Made by a program: the position numbers and the translations under genes. This document shows positions 34,296-42,731 of a stretch of DNA of 64,000 nt, in pieces. This stretch comes from an uncultured Lachnospiraceae bacterium (GTDB lineage: Bacteria > Bacillota > Clostridia > Lachnospirales > Lachnospiraceae): the NCBI GenBank assembly GCA_910579615.1, contig CAJTUA010000003.1, positions 1-64,000 of the forward strand, in the 5' to 3' direction. Every line of letters starts with the position of its first letter. The stretch's first letter is position 1. The notes beneath the pieces are model-generated. The model worked only from the letters and a program-made list of their open reading frames with translations. It did no database searches and was not told the DNA's origin.

Positions 34296-35754
34296 TGGGG
34301 ATATTTGGAAGGGTTCTGCATACTTCGGTCACAGGCGGAGTCGGTATCCTGGCATTCTATCTGTTTTGGAAGCTTTTCGAAAAAAATGCTTTGCGAAGAC
34401 CAGGAAAGCTGGCTGGATATTGATTGCCCTTTATTTTGTCCTGCCGTTTTCCCTGCCAAAATTTCAAAATGCCCATACATTTGCAATACCAGAGGTTGCC
34501 TTACGCGGACACTTCGGAGTTGGTACGGGGGATGCAGCGCTTTTTTGCTGGGCGTTTGGGGTCGTTTTTTTAAGTACATACAACCTGGCCGGATATTGGG
34601 TCACGTACCGTAAAAGTCTGCATTGGAGCGTAGAATGTAAGGATGAAATTATCCTGAAACGAATGGCGGAGCTTGCAGAAGAAATTCCGTTAAGAAAATT
34701 GCCGTCCTTGCGGATGATGACAGACAATGTTAATGGGCATCCTGCGAAGAAGCCTCCCCTGGATGGACCATTTACGATAGGCTTGGCAAAAAAGATCATT
34801 TATCTGCCGAAGGGCATTGCAGAAAGTAGAAAACTGGAATACATCTTAAAGCATGAAATGACACATTGCAGGGAAAATGATAATTTCTGGAAACTGTTTT
34901 TCTTGGCGGTTCATGTAGTTCATTGGTTTAACCCATTGGTCTGGCTGATGAGAAAATCTGCAGATTGGGATATGGAACTGGTATGTGATGAAAATGTGAC
35001 AAAGAATGCTTCGCGGGCAGAAAGGAAAGAATATAGCAATGTGCTGCTTGACTGTCTGGAAGGGCATGCCGGGGAAAAGCGTAAAAACGCGTTTTCGGCG
35101 GATTATGCCGCAGAAATGCGCTTTATAAAGCGGCGGTTTGACCATATTTTTGATTGCAGTGCCAAACGGAGCAGGCGGTGGTTGGTTGGGATTTTGGTTG
35201 TGGTTTTATTTTTGGCAGACAGTTTGACAAAGGTAGAAACGAAAGAAAATATGCGGGGTTCGGATGTACCGATGGAGGAATTTTGGGATGTTGTAGAGGA
35301 GGAGGAAAATATCTGGCGGTTTGCAACAGGCTTGAAAATCCTGTTTCCAAAAGAGTGGAATGGTAAAATCGTGACGGAAACGGACGCTTGGCCAAATCCT
35401 GTTCCAACGAGCGACATTTTGGTAGTCTGCGAGAAAACAAATGCAGAGGCAGGATGGGGCGGGGATTTGTTTTATTTGAGCTTCCGTCTGTACCAGGGGT
35501 GGGATATGGTAATCATGGATGGAACTTTATTGGGCGTATATGAGCAGAATGGCAAAAAATACATTCTGGAGCTCTCGATGCCAGCAAGTCTTTCATATGC
35601 AAATGGGGATGAGGAACGCAAGGCCGCGTATGAGGAACTGAGTACGCAGGTGGGCGCTGTCCGAATTAACACGGACGGGATGCAGGGGTTTGCACAATGT
35701 GGGATTGATGATTTGGAGTGGGTACACGACGATAGTTGGTTGGAACTGCGTTAG
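34296..35754 (+). pseudogene. BlaR1/MecR1-like M56 sensor peptidase with an N-terminal frameshift
   Basis: The long frame encodes an M56 metallopeptidase with the zinc motif KHEMTHC near residue 190 and HWFNPLVWLM, WDMELVCDE and ERKEYSNVLLDC segments, followed by a membrane helix (WLVGILVVVLFLADSL) and a C-terminal extracytoplasmic domain of about 160 residues. In the annotated frame the first 35 residues (from ATG 34288) are polar and do not fit. In another frame, starting at ATG 34296, the expected hydrophobic start MGIFGRVLHTSVTGGVGILA appears and joins the rest if one base is shifted in the run of seven A at 34380-34386. The gene is thus frameshifted as written, or contains a sequence error. 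Confidence 0.8.
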
Positions 35755-35781
35755 GCAGAACAGAATGTAAGGAGGATTATA

Positions 35782-36817
35782 ATGTTTTCAAAAATTTGGA
35801 AGAATTTAAAAGGAAAAAGCAGGGAATTTGCAGCGGCGTTAGTTTTGGGGATGGTTTTATGCTCATGTTCCTCTGGTGCAGGGAAGTCTGTGGTTTTGGA
35901 GGATGTGCCGTCGGGAAAGGGGCAGGAGCGATCTGGCAGAGAGGAGGCTATTGCACCGACGGAGGGAGCGGAAATGCGCGAGGATACCGAAGGACTGGAA
36001 GGAAATTCGGGGGTGGTGGATGAGGAACAAAATGAACCAGAGGAATCAGGGGAGATATCAACACAAGAATCAGGGATGCAAGGAGATTTTGGGGTATCCG
36101 ACGATGTGACGGGGCGGATGAAAAAAGGCCAGGAGCAGCAAAAAGAAGAACCGGAAACAGAACAAGGGCAATCCATGGGGGAACAGCCGGATGAACAGGT
36201 TCCAACCTGGCAAAGTGCATATTTGGAGGTGATATATCATTTGTGGGATTATCTTGCCCCGAGGTATGACCCTCTTAGCCATGAAGACCTTAGAGCGGAT
36301 AAGAATCCTGCGGATATTTGCTTTTTCTATTTTGGACTTCACGATTTTGACGGTGATGGTATATTGGAATTGATTACTGGTGATAGCAAAGGATTGGCAG
36401 TGTTTACATATAGTAATGGCTGCGCAAAAAAAAATAGCAGATTTGTGTGAACCAGATTTGTCAAGGATTTGGTGTGTAGATGGGGTATATTTTAAAAATA
36501 ATAGCATTCGTGTGGAATGTGATGGTTCCGGGGGTGCTGATGTGGTATGTTTTGGATATCAGGAAGGGGAATATGTGTTGGGGCACTACAATGAGTGAAC
36601 TCCGACCGACCCGATTACCATCAACGGGAGAGAAGCAACCATGGAAGAGATAGAAAAAATTTATACGGTTGATTTTGATAAAATAGAGAAGGAAGAAAGC
36701 AGAGAACGCTTCCGGCTCACCAATGAGGACGGTGCATGGATATTGAAAGCTACTTGGTGGTCGGACGAGGAAAGTGTTTTGGATATGAGTTTTGATTTTG
36801 ATTTGGTTTTATGGTGA
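35782..36817 (+). pseudogene. Lipoprotein gene with a frameshift and a stop codon
   Basis: The N-terminus is a lipoprotein signal (hydrophobic AAALVLGMVLCSC, cysteine near residue 28), followed by a long acidic linker rich in Glu, Gly, Ser and Gln. The folded part starts near VPTWQSAYLEVIY and includes DFDGDGILELI, a calcium-loop-like motif. The frame fails in a run of nine A (36426-36434) and continues in the next frame as KKIADLCEPDLSRIW to GHYNE. After a TGA at 36596 the same frame continues (TPTDPITINGREATMEEIEK to MSFDFDLVLW). Following the BlaI/BlaR-like pair it could be the regulated output gene. The 28-bp spacing with an aaggagg site supports one operon. Confidence 0.7.
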
Positions 36818-36865
36818 AAGAATTAATTCTATGGGTTTACATCTCCTTGCTATTTTTCTTTTTTC

Positions 36866-36889
36866 TTATTGAATTTGCAAATTCAATAA
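36866..36889. terminator. Perfect palindrome, terminator or operator
   Basis: ttattgaatttg and caaattcaataa form a perfect 24-bp palindrome flanked by T-rich and A-rich runs that extend the pairing. It lies between the lipoprotein pseudogene and the next gene, ending 11 bases before that gene's aaaggag site. It could end transcription or bind a regulator. Confidence 0.55.
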
Positions 36890-36908
36890 AAGAAAAAGGA
36901 GAAACAAT

Positions 36909-37304
36909 ATGGCAAGTTATGACAACTCAAGATACACTTATCAGAACGTATTAAAGGGGAACGGGTACTACCAGCAGGATTCCGCCCTCAAGTACAGCGA
37001 AGGGGTGAAAACGATGCAGACCAAGCTGAACAAGGTAGGTTTCTGGTGTGGTACCCCGGATGGAAAGTTTGGTGCGGGTACGGACACGGTGGTACGCAAT
37101 TTCCAGGATACTTACAATCTTACAGTAGACGGGAAGGCGGGCAAGGCGACATTGCTAAAACCGGATGAGGTGAGCGATGCCAGTGCCGGTTTTACAAAAA
37201 CCAGTGGGAACTATGGGGTGTACTTTGACAGTACGAACAAGAAATTCATGCATAATCAGCAGATTGTGTATGACCGCCTGAAAGGCGCTGAATTCAACTG
37301 GTAG
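36909..37304 (+). CDS. Peptidoglycan-binding domain protein
   Basis: The product has 131 residues with one PG_binding_1 domain: EGVKTMQTKLNKVGFWCGTPDGKFGAGTDTVVRNFQDTYNL followed by TVDGKAGKATL, a textbook example. The C-terminal 45 residues carry YFDSTNKKFMHNQQIVYDRL and no known domain. No signal peptide is visible, so it may be exported by another route, for example with a phage or type VI-like structure, or act as a fragment of a larger lysin. The ATG has aaaggagaa upstream. Confidence 0.8.
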   Translation: MASYDNSRYTYQNVLKGNGYYQQDSALKYSEGVKTMQTKLNKVGFWCGTPDGKFGAGTDTVVRNFQDTYNLTVDGKAGKATLLKPDEVSDASAGFTKTSGNYGVYFDSTNKKFMHNQQIVYDRLKGAEFNW

Positions 37305-37394
37305 TTGTTTTTTCTACATAAACGGAAACTGCGGATTTGTTTTTATTCTTGCAAGCATGTGTTATCATTAAATTACAAAAAGGAGGAAAGTACA

Positions 37395-38546
37395 ATGATT
37401 AACAAGATCGATGTTGGAATCCGAATTTACTCTCTGCGGAAAAAAGCAGGTTTTTCGCAGACGGAATTTGCCGAGCTTTTGAATGTTAGCCCGCAGGCTG
37501 TCAGCAAGTGGGAAACCGGAGGTTCACTGCCGGATATTGAAGTTTTGCTCAGTATGTCGTGGATATTTAAAACATCCGTAAACAGTATTCTGGAGGGCGA
37601 TGGTTATATTGAGGAAACGGCGGGCATGGGCAGGGAATTGTTATTTTTAAATAAGATTCTGGCTTGTCCCGAGTGTCATCAGAAACTGAAATTAAAAAAC
37701 GCAGGGGATGGCGATGTTTTCTGCCGGTGTGAAAACCAACAAAAGTACAGCATGATTGACGGGGTATTGGATTTTAAAACGAGGGAAATTCCGGGGGAAC
37801 AATGGTCTTTGAGCTTCCGCAATTATGAGCAATATTTGCATGAGCACCATTGGAGCCGGAATCCAAATTATGACAGGGGGCTGGATGAGGCGGATATTAT
37901 CTGGGAGACGCTAAAAAAGCTGCGCCCGAGGGTAATATTGGATATGGCATGCGGGACAGGGCAGGGAATCAAGCGCCAGATTGAGAGGATTCATTGGCCG
38001 GTGACAATTATAATGGTGGATATCAGCCATAGGATATTGAAATGGAATAAGGTTTTTTATTCAACCGAGTGCCGGAATCCGTTTGTCGATATGGTTTATT
38101 TGGCGTGTGATGGTGCAAATCTTCCGTTGATTTCGGAGTCTGTTGATATGGTGTTTTCGAATGCCGGATATGAGAGTATGCAGGCAAAGATGATGGGTGG
38201 ATTTCGCGAGGCATACCGGGTCTTAAAAAACGGCGGCTACACGGTCTATACGAAATCCGTGATTGAAAGCCATGGGAATGAGAATTCTAAGAAATGGATG
38301 GAACTTTTGCTTTCCGGCGTGGAGGCAAGCGAGGCAAAAATATGGAAAGAGCACTTTGTTGATGTGAACCAATGGGTGAAACAGTGCAAAGAGGTCGGAT
38401 TTGCAGAGAACACATTTACGAAGGTTTACGGGGAACTTCCTGCGCCGGATACGGATGTATTTCCCTTTGAGAATGAAATGGCGCAGTGGATGGCAAATTA
38501 TGTAATTGTTTCCAAAAAGTCCCAAGGCAAGAGTTGCAGAATTTGA
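37395..38546 (+). CDS. XRE helix-turn-helix fused to a zinc-finger SAM methyltransferase
   Basis: The 383-residue protein combines three parts. Residues 1-70 are a Cro/C1-type DNA-binding domain (LRKKAGFSQTEFAELLNVSPQAVSKWE). Residues 85-125 form a treble-clef-like zinc site (CPECHQKLK, then FCRCENQQKYSMIDGVLDF) as in RlmA-type methyltransferases. The rest is a class I methyltransferase with motif I ILDMACGTGQG near 183, VDISHRIL, and SVDMVFSNAGYESM. The RlmA part suggests a nucleic-acid or small-molecule substrate, and the added DNA-binding domain suggests that it may be a regulator. ATG 37395 has aggaggaaa upstream. A fragment of a paralogue lies at 24705. Confidence 0.85.
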   Translation: MINKIDVGIRIYSLRKKAGFSQTEFAELLNVSPQAVSKWETGGSLPDIEVLLSMSWIFKTSVNSILEGDGYIEETAGMGRELLFLNKILACPECHQKLKLKNAGDGDVFCRCENQQKYSMIDGVLDFKTREIPGEQWSLSFRNYEQYLHEHHWSRNPNYDRGLDEADIIWETLKKLRPRVILDMACGTGQGIKRQIERIHWPVTIIMVDISHRILKWNKVFYSTECRNPFVDMVYLACDGANLPLISESVDMVFSNAGYESMQAKMMGGFREAYRVLKNGGYTVYTKSVIESHGNENSKKWMELLLSGVEASEAKIWKEHFVDVNQWVKQCKEVGFAENTFTKVYGELPAPDTDVFPFENEMAQWMANYVIVSKKSQGKSCRI

Positions 38547-38628
38547 ACGGTTTTTACGTCTTGGCAACACTCTGTCCGTGATTTATTTGTTCATTCATGT
38601 GTTTGTTGTGCTGCAAATTTTTTTATGC

Positions 38629-38657
38629 TTGACTTTTCAAAAGTGCTGTGATAGAAT
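38629..38657 (+). promoter_or_regulatory. Promoter of the T-box operon
   Basis: TTGACT (38629-38634) and TAGAAT (38652-38657) are separated by 17 bases. Transcription would start near 38664, directly before the T-box leader. Confidence 0.7.
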
Positions 38658-38664
38658 ATAAGAA

Positions 38665-38948
38665 ATTTACAGCAAAGGCAATGATGAGAAAGAGTAGCTG
38701 TTGTGGGCGTTTCAGAGAGGGGATGGCGGTGCAAATCCTTACCGATGCAGCAGGGAAGCAGTCTCGGAGCCGCAGACCGAACCGGGGAATCCGAAGTAGG
38801 CTCTGACGGAGGCTTTACCGTTAAAAGGAGCATGGTATCGGAGCAATCCTGTACCAACAGAGTGCAGAGTTATTCTGAATTTAGGTGGTAACACGGACAC
38901 AAATGTTCGCCCTAAACTGACCGGGAGGTTGGTTTGGGGCGTCTTTTT
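38665..38948 (+). ncRNA. T-box leader with terminator
   Basis: The RNA begins with the conserved stem I start (GATGAGAAAGAGTAG near 38682) and distal loop (GGCGGTGCAAATCC near 38725). The T-box motif TTAGGTGGTAACACGG (38881-38896), whose TGG pairs with the free tRNA end, is part of the antiterminator. The competing terminator has arms CGCCCTAAACTGACC (from 38908) and GGTTGGTTTGGGGCG (to 38942), followed by CTTTTT. Such leaders let transcription continue when a specific tRNA is uncharged. I could not fix the specifier codon by eye, so the amino acid sensed is unknown. It precedes an operon with an aminotransferase and an Lrp-like regulator. Confidence 0.9.
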
Positions 38949-38955
38949 ATGCGCA

Positions 38956-39117
38956 GGGGCGCGAAAGGAAGTTAGCTGCATTGCAGCACGCGCCCCGCGC
39001 AGCGGGCAGTGGGGAAAGCACCCCCTGCCCGATTGGACAGGGGCGCGAAAAGAAGTTGGCTGCATTGCAGCACGCGCCCCGCGCAGCGGGCAGTGGGGGA
39101 AGTGCCCCTGCCCGATT
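38956..39117 (+). repeat. Two tandem GC-rich 84-bp hairpin repeats (family B)
   Basis: Units start at 38956 and 39040 and are nearly identical. Each contains GGGGCGCG pairing with CGCGCCCC, an inner GCTGCATTGCAGC palindrome, and a second hairpin CGGGCAGTGGGG with its complement ending CTGCCCG. The block fills the gap between the T-box terminator and the ribosome binding site of the next gene. It is far richer in GC than its surroundings and is not related in sequence to the family A elements. Confidence 0.85.
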
Positions 39118-39132
39118 CAGGGAGGTGGTAAA

Positions 39133-40122
39133 ATGAAAGCGGGAAAATTGCCGGGAGTTGTGGAAAACCGTTCGGTTTTTATGTTTACTGGCACGCAGAG
39201 GCTGGAATCCGCACAGAATGTATGCAGCGCAGCGGTCGGCGGGCAGATTACGGTGCTGGCGACGGACCAGACCGGAATTTTCGGCACAGAGCAGACAAGG
39301 GCATTGCGCATCGGTGCGCTGTTTGACCGGGTATATGCAATGTTGGTGGCGCAGGGGGCGGATGGCGGAGCTTTCACGGTCAGTCTGTCGCTGCCCCCGA
39401 AAGTGGAGGAAAGAGAACTTAAGAAATTGTCGGCAATGATTGCGCAGGCGGCGGAAAGCCGGGGGATTACGGCGTACAGCGTGCATGTGCAGGGGAGATA
39501 CGAGCCGGAAGAATGCGCAGGGATTGTGCAGATGACAGTTACGGGGGCGGGTGTGAAGGGGGCGAAGGCTTTGCCGTCGGTGTTGGTGAATGCCCCTGCC
39601 GGGAAATCCATTGTTATGGCGGGTCATGCGGCGTTGGAGGCGACAGCGGTTTTGATTTCCGAGAAGCAGGATGTTTTGTCGAAACGGTTGGCGGTGAGCT
39701 ATCTTACACAGGGATTTAAGAAAATCTGCCAGACGGATATGCAGAGGGCGGCAAGGATTGCCGCGGATGCGGGTGCCGTGGTAAAAATAGCAGGTGAGGG
39801 TGGTGTTTTTGGGGCGCTCTGGGAGCTTGGCGAGTTTTTTGACTGTGGCATGGATATTGCATTGCGCGATATTTTGATGCTACAGGAGACGATTGAGGTG
39901 TGCGAGGTTTTGGATGTGAACCCTTACATGCTCGCGTCGGGCGGCTGCATCCTCGCCGTAACCGAGGATGCAACGGCGCTGCTTGCGCAGTATCAGGAGG
40001 CGGGGATTGCAGCGGCGGAAATCGGAACCTTAAAGGAAGGGCACGACCGCGTGATTCACAACGAATGGGAGGAGCGCTTTTTGGAGCCGTTCCGCGCGGA
40101 GGAGATGTACCGGGTGCTGTAA
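39133..40122 (+). CDS. AIR synthase-related (HypE/AIRS-like) protein
   Basis: The 329-residue product has the two-domain fold of the PurM/HypE superfamily. The N-terminal half includes TVLATDQTGIFGTEQTRALRIGALFDRVYAMLVAQGAD, the C-terminal half VMAGHAALEATAVLISEK, AGAVVKIAGEGGVFGALWELGEFFDCGMDI and MLASGGCILAV. Members of this superfamily use ATP to activate a small molecule, but the substrate here is unknown. ATG 39133 has gggaggtgg upstream. It is the first gene after the T-box leader, and the next two genes encode an Lrp-like regulator and an aminotransferase, so a role in amino acid metabolism is plausible. Confidence 0.8.
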   Translation: MKAGKLPGVVENRSVFMFTGTQRLESAQNVCSAAVGGQITVLATDQTGIFGTEQTRALRIGALFDRVYAMLVAQGADGGAFTVSLSLPPKVEERELKKLSAMIAQAAESRGITAYSVHVQGRYEPEECAGIVQMTVTGAGVKGAKALPSVLVNAPAGKSIVMAGHAALEATAVLISEKQDVLSKRLAVSYLTQGFKKICQTDMQRAARIAADAGAVVKIAGEGGVFGALWELGEFFDCGMDIALRDILMLQETIEVCEVLDVNPYMLASGGCILAVTEDATALLAQYQEAGIAAAEIGTLKEGHDRVIHNEWEERFLEPFRAEEMYRVL

Positions 40123-40142
40123 GCCCCCGCGGAACTTAAAAC

Positions 40143-40344
40143 CAGCAAGCGCCCGTACAGACCCCAGTGAAATTTTTGGGAGCAAGGCGGAGAAAAATTC
40201 CACTGCCATGAATTGGGTCTGGAAAGGCGTTTGCGGAACTTAAAACCAGCAGGCGCCCGTACAGGATCCCGTGGGAATTTATGGGAGCGGAGCGGACAGA
40301 AATTTCCACGTCGGATTAGGATGCTGGGAGGGCGTTTGCGGAAT
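40143..40344 (+). repeat. Two tandem palindromic elements (family A, site 2)
   Basis: Units start at 40143 and 40247 (period 104). Arms are GCAAGCGCC/GGCGTTTGC outside, CAGACCC/GGGTCTG in unit 1, and GTGGGAATTT/AAATTTCCAC in unit 2. Both end GCGGAA(C/T)TTAAA. Unit 2 differs from unit 1 at many places but keeps the pairing. The block lies between the AIRS-like gene and the Lrp-like gene and ends eight bases before the latter's taggagg site. Confidence 0.85.
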
Positions 40345-40367
40345 TTAAAATAGGAGGACATTATCAA

Positions 40368-40874
40368 ATGGAAGACAAAAACAAAGACCAATTAAAAGAA
40401 GCCGTGCTTCGCGCAATTGACAAAAACGCGAAGCTTTCCACAAAGGACTTAGCCATCATGCTAGGCTATACAGAAGAGGAAGTTGTAACAGCGGTAGCGG
40501 AAATGGAGGCGGACTCCGTCATCTGCGGTTACCCGACCCTGATTAACTGGGATAAGACGAGCCGTGAGCGCGTTACGGCGCTGATTGAGGTGAAGGTAAC
40601 GCCGCAGCGCGGACAGGGGTTTGACCGGATTGCGGAACGCATTTACCGGTTTGACGAGGTTGAGTCGGTCTATCTGATGTCAGGAGGCTTTGACTTAACG
40701 GTTATCATTGAGGGTAAGAGTATGCGCGAGGTGGCAAATTTCGTTTCCGGGAAGCTTGCGCCGATGGAGGCGGTTTTGAGCACCGCAACGCATTTTGTGT
40801 TGAAGAAGTATAAGGAACATGGTATTCCGCTTGTGAGCGAGGTTGAAGATGAAAGGATGTTGATTACGCCGTGA
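40368..40874 (+). CDS. Lrp/AsnC-family transcriptional regulator
   Basis: The 168-residue protein has the winged-helix start (LKEAVLRAIDKNAKLSTKDLAIMLGYTEEEV) followed by the RAM/AsnC ligand domain (VTALIEVKVTPQ, VESVYLMSGGFDLTVIIEG and the closing STATHFVLKKYKEHG). Such regulators bind amino acids and control their metabolism. It has a taggagga site and overlaps the aminotransferase by four bases (GTGA), so the two are translated together. It probably controls this operon in addition to the T-box leader. Confidence 0.9.
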   Translation: MEDKNKDQLKEAVLRAIDKNAKLSTKDLAIMLGYTEEEVVTAVAEMEADSVICGYPTLINWDKTSRERVTALIEVKVTPQRGQGFDRIAERIYRFDEVESVYLMSGGFDLTVIIEGKSMREVANFVSGKLAPMEAVLSTATHFVLKKYKEHGIPLVSEVEDERMLITP

Positions 40875-42031
40875 GAGATCCATTAAATAAAATTGTGACG
40901 GAAATTAAGCCGTCGGGAATCCGCAAATTTTTTGATATTGTAAGTGAAATGAAGGACGCAATTTCCCTTGGTGTGGGCGAGCCGGATTTTGAGACTCCAT
41001 GGCATATCCGTGAGGAGGGCATTTATTCATTGGAAAAGGGGCGCACCTTCTATACTTCAAATGCCGGGCTTGCGGAATTGAAGGAGGAAATCTGCCATTA
41101 CCTAAAGCGCAGGTTCTGTCTGGAATACAATCCGGCGAAGGAAACCCTTGTAACCATCGGCGGGAGCGAGGCGATTGATATCGGGCTGCGCGCTATGCTT
41201 GACCCGGGCGATGAGGTGCTGATTCCGCAGCCAAGCTATGTTTCCTATTTGCCGTGTGTGACGCTTGCGGGCGGCGTTCCGGTGGTGATTGAGTTAAAGG
41301 CGGAAAATGAGTTCAAGCTGACGAAGCAGGAGGTTCTGGATGCGGTTACGGAGAAGACGAAGGTGCTGATTATGCCGTTCCCGAACAACCCGACGGGCTC
41401 CATTATGACACGCGAGGAATTGAAGGAAATCGTGGACGTTGTGATAGAAAAAGACCTGTTCGTGATTTCGGACGAGATTTATTCGGAGCTGACCTACGGC
41501 GGCAACCATGTTTCCATCGCGGAATTTCCGGGAATGAAGGAGCGCACGATTGTCATCAACGGCTTTTCGAAGTCCTACGCAATGACTGGATGGCGTTTGG
41601 GTTATGCGGCAGGTCCGGAGCGGATTATCACGCAGATGGTGAAAATCCACCAGTTTGCCATTATGTGTGCGCCGACAACAAGCCAGTACGCGGCGGTGGA
41701 GGCGCTTCGAAATGGGGATGAGGATGTGCAGATGATGCGAGGCGAGTACGACAAGCGCAGGCGGTATCTGGTCAATGCCCTGCGTGAGATGGGGCTTGCC
41801 TGCTTTGAGCCGCGCGGGGCGTTTTATGTCTTCCCGGATATCCGCAGCACGGGCATGACCTCCGACGAGTTTGCGAACCGGCTGTTACAGGAGGAGAAAG
41901 TAGCCGTTGTGCCAGGAACCGCGTTTGGGGATTGCGGTGAGGGCTTCCTGCGCATTTCCTATGCATATTCGATTGAAAACCTGAAAATGGCATTGGAAAG
42001 AATTTCTAAATTTGTAAAAAAATACAAGTAA
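40871..42031 (+). CDS. Class I/II PLP-dependent aminotransferase
   Basis: The enzyme transfers amino groups between an amino acid and a 2-oxo acid using pyridoxal phosphate. The PLP lysine lies in NGFSKSYAMTGWRLGY near residue 235; other conserved parts are SLGVGEPDFETP, PFPNNPTG, VISDEIYSELTY and the C-terminal substrate arginine in GFLRISYAYS. The sequence is of the fold-type I, AraT/PatA-like group, so aromatic amino acids or alanine are likely substrates, but I cannot decide. The GTG start overlaps the Lrp-like gene by four bases. At 386 residues it is full length. Confidence 0.92.
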   Translation: MRDPLNKIVTEIKPSGIRKFFDIVSEMKDAISLGVGEPDFETPWHIREEGIYSLEKGRTFYTSNAGLAELKEEICHYLKRRFCLEYNPAKETLVTIGGSEAIDIGLRAMLDPGDEVLIPQPSYVSYLPCVTLAGGVPVVIELKAENEFKLTKQEVLDAVTEKTKVLIMPFPNNPTGSIMTREELKEIVDVVIEKDLFVISDEIYSELTYGGNHVSIAEFPGMKERTIVINGFSKSYAMTGWRLGYAAGPERIITQMVKIHQFAIMCAPTTSQYAAVEALRNGDEDVQMMRGEYDKRRRYLVNALREMGLACFEPRGAFYVFPDIRSTGMTSDEFANRLLQEEKVAVVPGTAFGDCGEGFLRISYAYSIENLKMALERISKFVKKYK

Positions 42032-42095
42032 TTGAAGGAACATGTAAAATGGAAAGCATCCGTTGAAAAAATTTCAATAAATTATGGGAATCATC

Positions 42096-42125
42096 TTGAA
42101 AAATTAGCCCCAAGTATGGTAAAAT
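42096..42125 (+). promoter_or_regulatory. Promoter for cheX
   Basis: TTGAAA (42096-42101) and TAAAAT (42120-42125) with an 18-base spacer, 51 bases before the start codon. Confidence 0.55.
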
Positions 42126-42175
42126 GATACAAGGTGCGATATAACCAGATAACATATGGTACAGGAGGATAAAAT

Positions 42176-42646
42176 ATGGCAACAGTGAACGCCGATTATA
42201 TCAACCCTTTTTTGCTTGCGTCAACGAAGGTGCTCAAGGATATGGTGATGCTGGACGCGAAGCTGGGGAAGCCTTATATAAATAATAACTTGAGCTTCAA
42301 GGACGATTCTTTATTGATAATGTTAGGTGTAACGGGGGAAATGAAGGGGCAGGTAATCTTGTGCTTTAAGAAGGAGATTGCCCTTGACATTGCTTCGAAG
42401 ATGTGTATGATGCCGATTACGGAGATGAGTGAATTGGCGCAGAGCGCGATTTGTGAGCTTTGTAATATGATCCTCGGGAATGCCGCGACCGTTTTTTCGA
42501 CAAAAGGTATCTTGATTGATATCACGCCGCCGACGACATGTCAGGGGAATGTATCCTTCTCGACGGACTATGCGGCGAATATTTGTGTGCCCATTGTGTA
42601 TGAGGACGATAAGACAATCGAAATTAACGTTTCAATTAAAGGGTGA
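42176..42646 (+). CDS. cheX: CheX-type chemotaxis phosphatase
   Basis: CheX removes phosphate from CheY-P and helps reset chemotactic signalling. The protein has 156 residues, and the active-site pattern ExxN is visible in SAICELCNMILGNAATVF near residue 92, with the flanking MLGVTGEMKGQVILCF strands typical of the family. An acaggagga site precedes the ATG. The gene is monocistronic between a promoter at 42096 and a terminator at 42641. Similar domains also occur in proteins not tied to chemotaxis, and no other che gene is in the window. Confidence 0.85.
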   Translation: MATVNADYINPFLLASTKVLKDMVMLDAKLGKPYINNNLSFKDDSLLIMLGVTGEMKGQVILCFKKEIALDIASKMCMMPITEMSELAQSAICELCNMILGNAATVFSTKGILIDITPPTTCQGNVSFSTDYAANICVPIVYEDDKTIEINVSIKG

Positions 42647-42668
42647 TGCGGGAGCATCATCCTTTTTG
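42641..42668 (+). terminator. Terminator of cheX
   Basis: ggtgatgc and gcatcatcc form a hairpin over the cheX stop codon, followed by TTTTT. Confidence 0.8.
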
Positions 42669-42731
42669 TGCAAAAGGGCATCCATGTGCATTAACGGGGC
42701 TTTCCTTGGTTGGTTGTGAGGGGGAACGAAT

